From contig VTFK01000003.1 in NCBI GenBank assembly GCA_009617715.1, positions 3,534,001 to 3,598,000 on the forward strand: 64,000 nt of DNA, read 5' to 3'. The translations under genes and the position numbers were made by a program. Source of the DNA: Plectrocnemia conspersa. Taxonomy: Eukaryota; Arthropoda; Insecta; Trichoptera; Polycentropodidae. The notes beneath the pieces were generated by a model. The model was not told the origin of the DNA. It ran no database searches and worked only from the letters and a program-made list of their open reading frames with translations. Of the stretch, positions 46,610 through 57,989 are shown in pieces (within the stretch, counting starts at the first letter, position 1; the number at the start of each line of letters is the position of its first letter).

Positions 46610-48270
46610 ATCGCCCTTTTAAATGTGCCTATATGTGTGGTCGCCACATATTTATCTATATTCAAATTCTTTTTTGTCGTAGTTACCAATACTAGACATT
46701 AGTGGGTTAGTATATTCTCGCAAAATGTGTATATACTATTTATCCGTATGATAATAACAATGTTTTGTTATTGTTGTTTGATGTATCTTCTTAAGATTTG
46801 GCTTTAGGTTTAAAAAAATGAAACTTCCCAAAACTTTTAAGTAAAATAATCAATATAAACTAGTAGTAATTTTATATGATCTGCTTTTATCTTTATACTG
46901 TTTACCCATATTGTGTAGTTTTTTCGTATAGTAATTATACAACCATGTGTGGCTTCGTAGCTCATCGTTTTTATTGTGTTATTGCTACATTCACGTAGTA
47001 ACAGATCTATCAAATCCAGCAACCAAGCGCGTGCGGTAAGATAAGGGCGTGCGTTACACGTGTTCCGCATCGCTTTCTAGATGAGATTTGTAATAAATAA
47101 ATACATATATGATGCATTCATACACATACGCTCATATACATATTACATTATTACTACGAATGCATACAAAAATGTTGTTAATTCAAGATTTGCAATAAAT
47201 AAATACATAAATTATACAACAGAGATAAATGTGTTGGAATACACATGTTTGGTATACATGTATTGAAGTATATGTGTGCATTTTAGTATTGCATTTTTCA
47301 AATATAACAAATTAAACTTGCTCACGGAACTTAACCGTTAAAATAAAGAATCGAAAAGCGGGACGTCGCGTTCCGTATGCAAACATTCACTTTATATTAT
47401 ATTATAATATAATGAAAACTTCGTGATTTTCCTTTGTCCCTCCAGCTCGTTCGTAACACACAGATACGAGAGTGAGGGGGATTATTATCCAATTTCTAAA
47501 CTATTAATTACGAAAAAATATTATTAGTATTATTATGACCGGCACGAAGAGCAAATACACAGCATTTCAAGCCCACCGGCTATAATAGCGCAATATAATC
47601 TTTCATTTTGTACCTCGCTATTATTAATAAGTCTTTTAAACGCGGCTTTTATTAGTTATTCGTGCTCGGCATTGAATTCTCCGTTGGACATTACCGAGAT
47701 TAATTACGAAAACTCCGAAAATTTTTCAATAAATAATTGATTTCTTATAAACGATTTTATTATAATAATTTAGCGCGAAACAACCGAGTTGTGCGCTCAT
47801 AAAATACCTCGTTGACCTCCTTCGGTGCGTAATTATGTCCGAGTTAAATTTTAACTGAGCGTTTCGATCCAATACATGTATTTTTAAACTCAATTACACG
47901 AGGGTTATTTTAAAACATTTTCATTAAGGTACTTTGTATATGATCGATTGCAACATATTTTTAAATAATTAGTTAAGGTAAAATATTTACGTAAAAAGAG
48001 TGGATATAAATATATTATATATTCGACATTAGTTTTGTTGGTTTGAAAAAAAAATTTATATTAATTATGTACCTCAAAATTTAAGTTTTTATTATTTTTT
48101 ATATTCTAATTTTAAAACAGTTAAATGAATACTTATTTAGAATAAAAATATATTAATAAATTTTATCCCAAGTCTCTTAAAAATTAAAATTTCTTTGAAT
48201 CCAATGCTTTTATTGGTACAATGTAAAAATGAACAGATATGAATCATATCATCGAAATAAAAGTAAATAG
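46610..48270. other. Mixed DNA, no gene recognised; regulatory-looking patch
   Basis: AT-rich overall. A GC-richer patch with homeodomain-core words (TTAATTACG, GATTAATTACGAAAAC) spans about 47560-47900. A duplicated phrase (AGATTTGTAATAAATAAATA and AGATTTGCAATAAATAAATA) lies at 47083 and 47186. No gene-like frame. Confidence 0.4.
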
Positions 48271-48411
48271 ACATTTCACGATATGTACTGCAAAAGTGAT
48301 ATACGAAGGGTTTTAAAGATCAACAGTATCGTTTTGATATACGACTTGCATAGCCATAAAGCTCGAAGATGGTTCATTGAAGCGTCGAAAGTGGCGGAAA
48401 ACTTGAAACAT

Positions 48412-48450
48412 AGCATAAAAGCTCGAATCAAAGCATAAAAGCTCGAATCA
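48412..48450 (+). repeat. 20-bp tandem duplication
   Basis: AGCATAAAAGCTCGAATCA occurs at 48412-48430 and again at 48432-48450. Confidence 0.95.
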
Positions 48451-48520
48451 TTTGATACCGCTGTTCGTGTCTCTTTCGGACGATGATTGGAATATATGCT
48501 CACTGTGTATGAGAACACCC

Positions 48521-48712
48521 TTAAAAATGCGACACCAGCGTGTAATGTGTATCTGAGACCGCTCCGAAGGGGGTTGCATGTGATAAAAATGGGGCATAAA
48601 TCAGGCTAGGGGTACCCTCCCCCGTCATACATTTGTGTACCAAGGCACTAACTGCAAATCGATGTTGAGCCAATGATAAAAACTTTCCTATAACTGGCCC
48701 GGGTGAATACAT
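48521..48712 (-). pseudogene. Possible LINE 3'-region coding scrap
   Basis: A 63-codon minus frame contains HRFAVSALVHKCMTGEGTPS, reminiscent of the region after the reverse transcriptase in CR1/L2-type LINEs (RI.YK.L.L..K...G..P.YL). The resemblance is weak, and I cannot exclude chance. Confidence 0.25.
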
Positions 48713-49099
48713 TATTTGACTTATTGGTCTGATGGTATATGTATCAACGCTTATATTACTCGATGTATCATTACATGAATTGTATAGCTACATATGCATA
48801 TGGGTTTAGATGTGAAATTGAAACATAACACGAGAAAAGTTATATTAGATCTCAAGGTTTCCTATTAAATTTCGTATTATTATTAAATAAATAATAAATT
48901 GCAAACAATATAAGTATTAAAATTAGCTAATAGCAACTAATTAAAAATACTATTATGAATACATATTATTTTGTTAAATATAAAAAGCTCTCTTACTATT
49001 GAGGTATTGAAAAAATTCTTCGAGTACAAATCATATAGCTTGTTAAATATTGATAAATATAACCATACATCAGTAGTGAATAAGACTTTGACTTCATTT

Positions 49100-49560
49100 T
49101 AAGATTAGTGAATAAGTCTATAAATTATTTTTTCTCTTGCCCATCAATTCAAATATTTTGTATTCTTTCTCCAATAATCCGTAAGATGCTGGTTTTCTTA
49201 CACTACTCTCTGTAACGCTAAAAAAAATATTTTTCTAATTGTTGCGCCAATGATGAATTTTAAATTTCTTCAATGGATTCTAATGATTTAATGAAGTCGC
49301 AAAGGTCCTTAAAATTTTTCGAGCCATTAAATAATCTGTAAATATTTTTTCCCTAATTTATATATTTCTGCTTTTAAAAATTAACTAAAGAAATCATTTT
49401 TTTTAATTGGTGAGAAATTCTGGATTTTGCAAATATTTAATTAATGACATCAATGTCTGGTTTCTTCGATTATATAATTTCTCTTCAATTGCCCGTTGAA
49501 ATTTCAAGCTTAGCTCAGAATTGATATTTTGCAATTGTCAATAAAAGCTGTTGTTACTTT
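49100..49560 (-). pseudogene. Decayed hAT transposase C-terminal fragment
   Basis: Minus-strand frames give NSELSLKFQRAIEEKLYNRR, then NQTLMSLIKYLQNPEFL near 49500-49430, and SVTESSVRKPASYGLLEKEY followed by KIFELMGKR near 49210-49130. This order resembles the linker just before the dimerisation domain of hAT transposases, where KE...FE.TGKR precedes the conserved C-terminus. Frameshifts and stops lie between blocks, and the dimerisation domain is missing. The upstream part of the protein is also absent, so this is a partial relic. Confidence 0.45.
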
Positions 49561-50483
49561 ACAAAAACAATACAAAAATTTATCGAAAAATAAAAATTGC
49601 CCTAAATCGTTTTGCATTCTGCCGATTCCCACGTATAATTTATTTTCATCGGAGTGGGTTCTTAGATCACCAAAGCAAAGATAAAACCGCCGGCCGGTTA
49701 GAGTAATAGAAAATTGCAAAAAATCCGGAAAGTATGCATATTTTCAAATATCTGGAACAAACACCTTCGGAAAGGTTTCTTATCTGAGTGTATTATTTTA
49801 TTACTTAAACAAAAACAGGGCCTTTCAAGAAGTATGCATATTAGGTATGAATCCACCATTACTTATGCATTATTTTTTATTAGGTAAAATTAAATTTGTA
49901 CAAATAATTTTTTTTAAATTTCAACTGAAAAACTAACCTTTAACTAAATTTATACCCTTATACCCTTTATATAAATAAAGGGTAGTGGTCGTACAGTCTT
50001 TAAAAATATTTGTACAAATTTAATGAGAATTTTCGATTTGTCATTTTTCTCAAGAAATTTTTGGTAAATAATTATCGAGAAACACTAGTTAAAAATCTGT
50101 AAAGTACACAACAGTATAAATATCAACAACTCAGTAAATATCTTTGTGCTGCGGTATATACACCATCGTGCGAGTATGCCGTATCCCCACCCTGAACGTT
50201 AGAGGGGATCGTAAGAATGCAGCCGTATTTTTCGACAGCTGCTAGGTCCGCGAGCAACATATGCGAAACTTCAGACGCGCGTGTGCTGTCTCTTGGCTTG
50301 TATTAATATTTATTTGTATTTTTTTAACATATCTGGCCATTATGACTTAACAGCTTTTCCAAAAGCATTATGATGGCCATCATTAAAACAATAAATGTAC
50401 AATTTAACAGTCTGAAAAAAAAAACAATTATGTTGCAGATCTCAATAAAAGAGCATATAATTTCATTACTGACATAAATATGG

Positions 50484-50930
50484 CACTTACAAATTATTTT
50501 TTATGCTTATGATTTAAAATTGTTTAGATGCATTTTATATGTTGCGGATGCGTTTCCATCAACCGTCTATCTGCCCTTTAGTGCTAGAAAGTACCATATT
50601 GTGCCAGTTTTCTCCATCTTGTTCGCCTTTACATTATTCATACGATCTTGGTGGGAATATTTAGCTAAAGAAACTTCCACTAATGATCTAAAAATCACTT
50701 TTGAAAGCAAATGGAGATTCTCTCTACACGTAAACAATGTCTTCAAAAAATCTTCTAATGTGCTTAGCTTTGTTATAAAAAAAGCGTTTCACTTTGACGA
50801 TCCGTCAGTTATTCGTGTCCTCTATGACGTGATTTTTAATTTGGAGTATATTTTAAAAAATAATTTTATAAAGGATATTTTGATATTATCCGTTCTTATA
50901 TCACAGTGCTTTTCTTTCAGGATTCGCTAA
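50484..50930 (+). pseudogene. LINE reverse transcriptase, C-terminal half (Jockey-like)
   Basis: An open frame of about 149 codons is in phase from HLQIIFYAYDLKLFR onward. YAYD (50502-50513) occupies the place of the catalytic YADD; the first catalytic Asp is now Tyr. Downstream, LKITFESKWRFSLHVNNVFK, then SSNVLSFVIKKAFHFDDP and VIRVLYDVIFNLEYIL follow the thumb-region pattern of Jockey-type LINE reverse transcriptases (LGV.FD.KL.F..H......KA...LGF..R....F.DP..I..LY..LVRS.LEY). Although the frame is long, the lost Asp and the abrupt end argue for a dead copy. The upstream half of the enzyme is not recognisable. Confidence 0.7.
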
Positions 50931-51132
50931 GTTCTCACAGAAAGTCGTATGTCACTAAACATTTCTTCAAACTACTGAAAGGTACTTTCGGTAATCAAAC
51001 TATTTCCGAGGAATTCCAGTTTTGGGTTCCGTAACGTCTTCGAGAATTACGATCGCATCCTCCTTCTGATGCCCATTAGAGCCAGGACGTCAGCACTAGC
51101 TGACATGCCTATGGCTGTCGCCATACGATTCC

Positions 51133-51175
51133 TTAACCCTTTGAGCGGTATCGCCGTACGTGTACGGTGAACGAT
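51133..51175 (+). mobile_element. Possible piggyBac-like terminus
   Basis: TTAACCCTTTGAGCGGTATC followed by GCCGTACGTGTACGG looks like a TTAA-flanked piggyBac/MITE end with a subterminal palindrome. No mirror end (AAAGGGTTAA) was found in the next kilobase. Confidence 0.3.
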
Positions 51176-51179
51176 CTTT

Positions 51180-52030
51180 CATTGTTTTGAGGTAACCCAG
51201 ATAGTTATATATTTACATATATAAGTTACGAGGAGCTGGTCCGGTCCGTATCATTTAATTTTAATATTTTATAATATTTTTTTCCCTTCTTATTAGGTTT
51301 ATCATATTTTTTGCGTATATTAATAATACTATGTATTGTTTTTTGAGTATCGTTATGCATTGGGGTAACATGTAAGGTCACGACGGTCTTAATTAAATTT
51401 AAATAAAATATAATTATTATTGATCAACGCTTTTTTATACTTTTACATTTTTCAATAATATTAAATATTCTTTAAAATTAAATTAAATTTATTTTTGGTA
51501 GTATATATGAAGGTAATGTATTTATTATAGAACTCGTAAGCAATGGCGCTAAACACCATTATGATTCGATAAATACACATTGGCCAGCGTTGCAATTCCA
51601 ATGGCCACTAAATCACGCCGGGACTGCACAACAGACAACGTAACATTATGATGTTCCGTTATTTAAATTATTATTTACCGACCACGGTTGAAGGACAGAT
51701 AGTTTGCAGATTAGCAAAGAAACTGTGATTTATGTTCGGTCATGGCAGACAGCGGAATAAATTTCATTATTATCATTAAACCCAGACGCGAGAACCCTGA
51801 TGCGAGTTTAATTATATAAAAATTATTAAAAAATCATATTAAGTATATAATATTAAATCTTGCTACGGCATTACGTTGCCCTTTTGTCTTGATGGTGTCC
51901 ACCCTTAGACAATTTTCCTCAGACCTTAATATGCTAATTTAAAAAAATGGTTGATTGCACAAAAAACTTAACAATTTAAGAATATTTAACTAAATAACGA
52001 CCCGGTTTTGGTGTGTTAAAATAATATAAA
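51180..52030. other. AT-rich DNA, no gene recognised
   Basis: A/T-rich with a somewhat GC-richer patch near 51560-51800. No gene-like frame. Confidence 0.45.
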
Positions 52031-52039
52031 AAAAATAAT

Positions 52040-52400
52040 CGAAAGAATCTCACGGCTGTATTGACGGTCGTTTTTTTGTGCGATCATTATTAACACAGAC
52101 ATCACTTATTATTATGTATCGGGTGGGGTATTTTGGGGTTCGATTAAAATTCGACGAGCATAAAACAACCGCCCGGAGATGTATTAACCACGTAATTAAC
52201 TAATGCCCGCGAAACAAAAAACGAATGAGCGAGACGGAGCTGTTGAAATTACGCTTCCATATTCACGGAGCGGGGCCGCACACAAGACAATTCTTATTAT
52301 CACGTACCAATTGTACCAAAATGATTCCATGTAATTTTGAAATACCGCGCGTTTTGTTTTTGTTTATGGCCGATCGGTATGTGGCGCGGTGACGTCAAGC
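52040..52400. promoter_or_regulatory. GC-richer island, candidate regulatory DNA
   Basis: CpG words (GGAGCGGGGCCGCAC, GTGGCGCGGTGACGTCA) mixed with ACCACGTAATTAACTAATGC. TGACGTCA (52390-52397) is a perfect CRE/AP-1-type palindrome if read as GTGACGTCAAG. No coding frame recognised. Confidence 0.35.
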
Positions 52401-52833
52401 AGGAGAAAACCATGATTGAAAAGTGACTTTTTTATATACAATCTGTTTATGTATGTAACCATATGTATTTTTTTATTACTATATTGGCATGTAAAGAAAA
52501 CATCCGATTGGATGCCTTTCCATATATATTTATACAAAATCTAATTCATTTTATATAAAACTAATTTATTTGCTTATACTAATTTACAATATTTTATTTT
52601 TTATTTACATTCCCCTGACCATACTCGTTTTCTTATATAATACCAAACTATCCTTAAATTGTCTCTATTTATAGGATAAAATTAATGTATATATTTATTA
52701 TTGTTATTTTCCACTAAATTCATATTAAAATACTCTGCAACATATTATTTTCTAACTAATATTAGGAAAAGCGACAAGTAATGATATTTTTTTTTCACAT
52801 ACAAAAAAATATTAAAAAAAATATATTTACAAT

Positions 52834-53856
52834 TTAATCAGTAAAATAATTTCCATTGTTTTCTTTTTCTTTTCTCCAACGATCAGGCAGCATTTCAATC
52901 CCTTTCTTATAGAACTCTGCAGGTTTTTTGTTAAAAAATGATTTTATGTGATTTTCGATACTGTCAAATGAATTAAAATTTTAATTTTTAAGGGAATGCT
53001 CTAAAGATCTGAAAAGATGGTAGTCAGAGGGTGCGATATTGGAGGAATATGGGGAATGCTGTAAAACTTTAAAATCAAGCTCCCTGATTTTTTCCTGCGT
53101 GATCCATGCCGTGTGTGGTCTGGCTTTGTCATGCTGCAAAATTCACCTTTGCTTGTTGACCAAAACTGAACGTTTTTTCAACAGCTCCGCTTTCATTCTG
53201 ACTAATTGATCACAGTATACCTCTGCGGTAATTGTTTGACCAGGTTTTAATAACTCGTAATGGATGACGCCAATCATGTCCCACCAAACACAAAGAAGGA
53301 CCTTTTTTAAGGTCAATGAGGGTTTAGGGGTAGGTATGTGTACTTCGTTTTTAGAAAGCCATTGATTTTTTTCTTTGGATTGTTGTATAGTACCCACTTC
53401 TCATCGCTTGTAACGATCCTTCTCAGAAATGATGCCGTTTCGTGCCTAGACAATAGCGACGAACAGATGGTAATTAGCTGTTCAATGGCCGTTTGTGAAA
53501 GTTCGTGCGGTACCCAAATTCTTTGCCTGTGTTTTTTTTCAATGCGATTGAGATGGTCTTTAACGGTCGTCCAAGGGCAGCCAATCTCCTCTGACAATTC
53601 TTTGATAGTTTTTCAGGGATCCGCTTCCACTGCTGATTTTAACACGTCATCGTCTAATTTTGTAGGTCTTCCCGATTTGGGGGCATTTTTCAATCCGCTA
53701 TCATCACTTTTAAATTTTCTAAACCACCTGTGACATTTTTGAAGATGCAATACGTTCACAGATGATCTGAGTGGCTTCTTTTGCTTTCTTTCCTTGATCG
53801 AACATAAATAGCATATAATAACGCAAATGGGTCTCCTCGATTTCTAGCCTTGACAT
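52834..53856 (-). pseudogene. mariner transposase, near full length but broken
   Basis: The minus strand runs from an ATG (53856-53854; MSRLEIEETHLRYYMLFMFD) to a stop at 52836-52834, about 341 codons, the usual mariner size. In order: an N-terminal helix-turn-helix region, SGRPTKLDDDVL, GCPWTTVKDHLNRI, the mariner signature WVPHEL, TSDEKWVLY (first catalytic Asp), VWWDMIGVIHYELL, HDKARPHT (second Asp) and YSSNIAPSDYHLF (third Asp). The last two Asp are 34 residues apart, the D34D spacing of mariner. The end reads PDRWRK and NGNYFTD. Defects: a frameshift after CERI (near 53750), stops after EADP and after EHSLKN, and further frameshifts near 53350 and 53150. Terminal inverted repeats were not recognised. 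A SINE lies 170 bp further on. Confidence 0.85.
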
Positions 53857-54028
53857 TTTTTTCTATAGGGTAAAAAAAAATAGCGTAATAGAGTATTAAC
53901 AAAAGTAGACTAACAGATCTACAAAATAAGATCAAATCTTACGTGTTAACTCGACGACAACCGGCGGCAAACTAATTTCAAAATCGTCCCTTTAAAAATT
54001 ATCATTACTTTCTGCTTTTCCTATTATA

Positions 54029-54377
54029 TAGCGTAGTCCGAAACGTCTCAGGCTAGTAACTCTGAGGTTGCAGGTTCGAGCCTCAGCAGTGGCACTCATA
54101 TTTTTATTTATAAAAAATGCGCTATTATTATAAAACCGGCTCCAACTATAGTAATATCTATGGTTATAAATTATATAACACATAATAATTTATTATTAAT
54201 AATATAGATGTCACCGATTACCAGACTTTGAGTCTGATGGTTAATACTTATTTGAAGGTATATATTATATCTGACCGATTTACTCAGTTAGTACAGATGT
54301 ATCCCGTTGTAACGCATTGGGCTTAGGCCTGTCAGATTACAACGGAAGATTTAATAAAAAAAAAAATTAAATAAATA
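54029..54377 (+). mobile_element. tRNA-derived SINE, family 1, copy 2
   Basis: Same order as the copy at 9246: TAGCGTAGTCCG (A-box-like), GGTTCGAGCCT (B-box, 54073-54083), AAAATGCGCTATTATTA, ATAGATGTCACCGATTACCA, TTTGAGTCTGATGGTTAATA and TTGTAACGCATTGGGCTTA ending GCCTGTCAGATT. The tail is A-rich. The B-box here is closer to the tRNA consensus than in copy 1. Confidence 0.75.
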
Positions 54378-57300
54378 TACTATAAAATTCATCTTCAATA
54401 TTTCTAGACATTCCGATCTATCAATTATACTTCTACAACTAGTAAATATATTTTTATTTAAAATTACTTTCATTTCCCTATTTTATAATTTTTTTAATCT
54501 AATTTATTTAGCATATATAATATTGTTGCACAATAATTGAAGTGGGGCAATTTAATAATATTGTACATCACTTTTTTTGTATTTATAATTAACATATTTC
54601 TCATCTTCAATAATATATATATTATTCTACAATTTTTTTAATATGTAATTACAATGTTCCTTAAATTTTTTTTTATCTACAATTACAAAAAGTAGAATTT
54701 CCCACCCAAACGTAGAAACTTTTTCTAAGTGTGTTTTGCAATATGAGGTCTTACATTATATTGCAAGAATAAACATCTCTTTCCAGCAACTTGTACCTGT
54801 GTTCAGCACCACAATTTTGTAATTTTTTTTTATTACATTTTGGGTTGTTTTTTCTAAACTAAAGGTACACTTGAATGGTCCGGGCAAAACTCTTGTTTAG
54901 TTGTAAGCAAAGGTATAATCTAAGTGGAAGTTTCAATGAAAGTGATATCATGATGAAAGCGTTACAGCTTATAAACGTTCGGGGAAAGGGGAGAAGATCA
55001 ACGTTCATTTTTTTTTTCTTACTCTCTCTCTCTCTCTCTCCCACTGTTTCTCTGTCTTTGCCGAACCCTTAAAAATCTGGTTGATTAGGACGAGACCAGA
55101 ATCAATGCTTTTTTTTGATAAAAACTAATCGTGTGTTTGTATAGAAAAACATTTAATAGCAAAAAATAGACATTTAAAACTTAACGCCAGCGGAGTAGCG
55201 TTGAAACACCAATATTACCTTCATGACTATTAGATATAGATTATTTTCTGAGTGATTGTTTCAATCAGATATTCCGATCGTAATAACATGCAGTCTAACC
55301 ACCTCTATTTTGGCTTACTGAAACAGTTAATGCGGCCTGGTATATGTTTCAAAAACCTCACATACGTATATGGGTTATTTCTTTATGATACCCCACTGAG
55401 ATTATTTTATAGATATTGTTTTATTATGTGTAATATATTTAGATAATAATACACATGTTTTTAAATGCTATGCCCTCAATCGTCGAATCCATCTACGTCA
55501 AAATTTACATTAAACAAAAAACAACGATAATTATCCAAAAAAAGAATACATCACGCTTGTGTTCATCGATTACCGCGCTTATTTAATACGCGGTGCTCCG
55601 GTACGACGCCGCGAGCCAATGCAACATCAAAGCATTTAAAATAATTATAAGGGATCAAAATCGAAGCAACGAGGTTTGAAAATTTTCAAGATTTAATGTG
55701 ATCGTAATTGCTTCACGGGACCGACTCCAATATCACAGTACAGTACAGTACCGGCGGAACGTTTCAATCTTGACCGTTCGGAAAATTCGTGCGGATCGAC
55801 ATGGAGTACTTTCAATCGAAGGACGGATCTTCTGGTACGACAGGAAAAGACTTTCATTGCATTTGTCATGTTTTTACATTGGATTGGTGAACTGCCAAAT
55901 TTGTAGTGTTTTAATGTAGAATATATACGATTACCAAGTACGAAATTCACGATAATAACATTAAAAATCTCTATCTCAAGAGTACATGCCGCACAACACA
56001 TAACAGTGAAGTCAACAAAATACATACCGATTTTGGACAGCGAGGTGAATTTTCAACAATATGTAGAATAAATGCTTCAATCAGCTTTTCTACCAAATAA
56101 GCTCCATGATAGTATTGATAGTGACAATTGGTTTGCGACTTAGAATTTGGAAGGCTGCATACTATCACGTGAGAGTTGGATTAAAATCGTTTTTATATAC
56201 TCCAATTAGCTGGCCGGAATTATATAGATATAGTATGAAGGCAATTTTCACTCCAACGATATTTTAGTCATTTTAGCTGGGTATTAACTGTTTAGTTTAT
56301 AGGTAAAAAAATGTTTGAACCTAATGAGACTTTAACGCTTACTAAATCAACATTATGCCACTCTTTACTTTACGTTTCAAAGTAGTTTTTAAACCGAACA
56401 AATTTTAGTTGTCATATTTTTCAGTCTAATACATCATATTACACGCATTTCCGACTCTCTTCCCTTAAAGTGCGACTGAAAAACATGTTTTAATATGCCA
56501 TGTGAAATCTATTAAAAATAAAAATAAAATAAATTACCATGTTTTAGCATATCTCACTCACACCCAGATATAATTTCTTTAATCGAAGTCTCCCAAGAAG
56601 ATTATCGCGTTCCCTTACCACGCGGCGCGACGGGGTCAATTATCATAAAAATGCTCGAGGTTTATTTATTACCTATGGAAAAGTATTAAGTATCAATAAT
56701 TTGATCGTACGTGATGGCCACAATGCGATCATTACCCCATCAGACGCGATCGTATGTACAACATTTATTTTTTAATACGATATCAAATAATTTTGGCGGA
56801 TGTGTCAAAAGTCTCCTTTAATATTTTCATACAAGTTGTTCTCAATCTATACGGAAATAATCGAATTCAATCTCGTTGCAGTTGCAATACCGTATGAGCT
56901 TCAGCTTCTTGTTCAGCCATATTGGCTACGGCCAGTAGAGCGTTAAGCTCAAAAGCAATATTTCATATTTTTTGATACACAAAAGTCCACACACTCGGGG
57001 GGTGAAAATCTTATATAAAAATCTTAACACGTAATACATAACAATAAATGCAACTTTACTCCCTCTGACACATAATCGAACATTTTGTGGAGATTGTGGG
57101 GTTGAATATTGTTAATTCAACGCTGGACATTATTATGTAACACTATTGCTTTTAATGCATTTTAACTTATATCTCACAGACTCAATACTAGAATGTTGTG
57201 TTCGTGAACAACATACTAGTGTTGTATCCGTGACACAAACGTAATTCTGATGATGGGTTTCATTCTTTTTAATTGATTCCAAGATTTTAGAATTGCAATT

Positions 57301-57500
57301 TGACGATCCCGAGATCTCAAAACTAGTCTCAGGAATATCAAAAAATATTAAATAATATAATTTTTATATAAGTAAATTGATATATGTATGTATACTATAA
57401 ATAAAAATAAAATTTATTATATGTATGTAAGACATTAAATTTAAGTACATACACATATAGAATAATTTAATATATGATACAATAAAGTACCAGTGCTAAA
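54378..57500. other. Mostly AT-rich DNA, no gene recognised
   Basis: No convincing gene. GC-richer patches occur at 55560-55630 and 55700-55850, where 73- and 110-codon frames overlap on opposite strands, and at 56570-56760. The latter has GCGGCGCGACGGGGTC and CAGACGCGATCGTATG words and could be regulatory. A (CT)n run is listed separately. Confidence 0.4.
55022..55040. repeat. (CT)n microsatellite
   Basis: About 19 bp of uninterrupted CT repeat after a T-rich run. Confidence 0.9.
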
Positions 57501-57504
57501 AAAA

Positions 57505-57985
57505 ATCAGCCTCTTTGATGGATTTTTGAGCTCAGAAATTTAAAGAAAAATAAAAATTTCATAATTCTAGAAATTTTTAGCTTTTTTGAGAGCAAACCCC
57601 TAAATTTTGCACCTGTATAAATATGAAAAAAATCAAAGTAATTTCAATTTTTAATAGATTTTTAAGCTCAAACCCTTGAATTTATAGCCTATTTTAGATT
57701 AAGAAAAATCTATATATTTTAAGCTTTTTTTAACAGATTTTTGAGCTCAAAATAAAAAAAATACTTTTAAATTTTCAGCTTTTATATAAAAACCTTAAAC
57801 TTAGGGCCTGTTTTAAAAAAAAACATAAAAAATAAAAGTCTACAAATGTTTAACTTTTTGAATAAATAGAAAAACCGAAAAATAATTTTTACAAATTTCA
57901 CTTTTTTTAATAATTTTTCGCTTAAAAACATAAATTTAGAACCTGTTTTGAAAAAAAAAATTTTAAATCTTCAAAATTAGCTCCC
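57505..57985. repeat. Degenerate minisatellite, unit about 70 bp
   Basis: A phrase of the form GATTTTTGAGCTCAAA, then CCTAAATTTAGGGCCTGTTT, then an A-run and AATTTTTAGC recurs about seven times (near 57510, 57585, 57655, 57730, 57785, 57855 and 57905). Units vary in length between about 50 and 80 bp. High divergence suggests age. It shows no coding potential. Confidence 0.65.
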
Positions 57986-57989
57986 CGGT

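Noticed and set aside
50520..50930. A novel 136-aa membrane protein
   Set aside because: The frame extends upstream into a YAYDLKLFR motif and matches the thumb region of LINE reverse transcriptases.
53338..53733. 131-codon plus-strand frame
   Set aside because: It is the antisense shadow of the mariner transposase on the minus strand.
55693..56025. 110-codon minus frame overlapping a 73-codon plus frame
   Set aside because: No recognisable motif, no splice or poly(A) signals, and both strands open equally.
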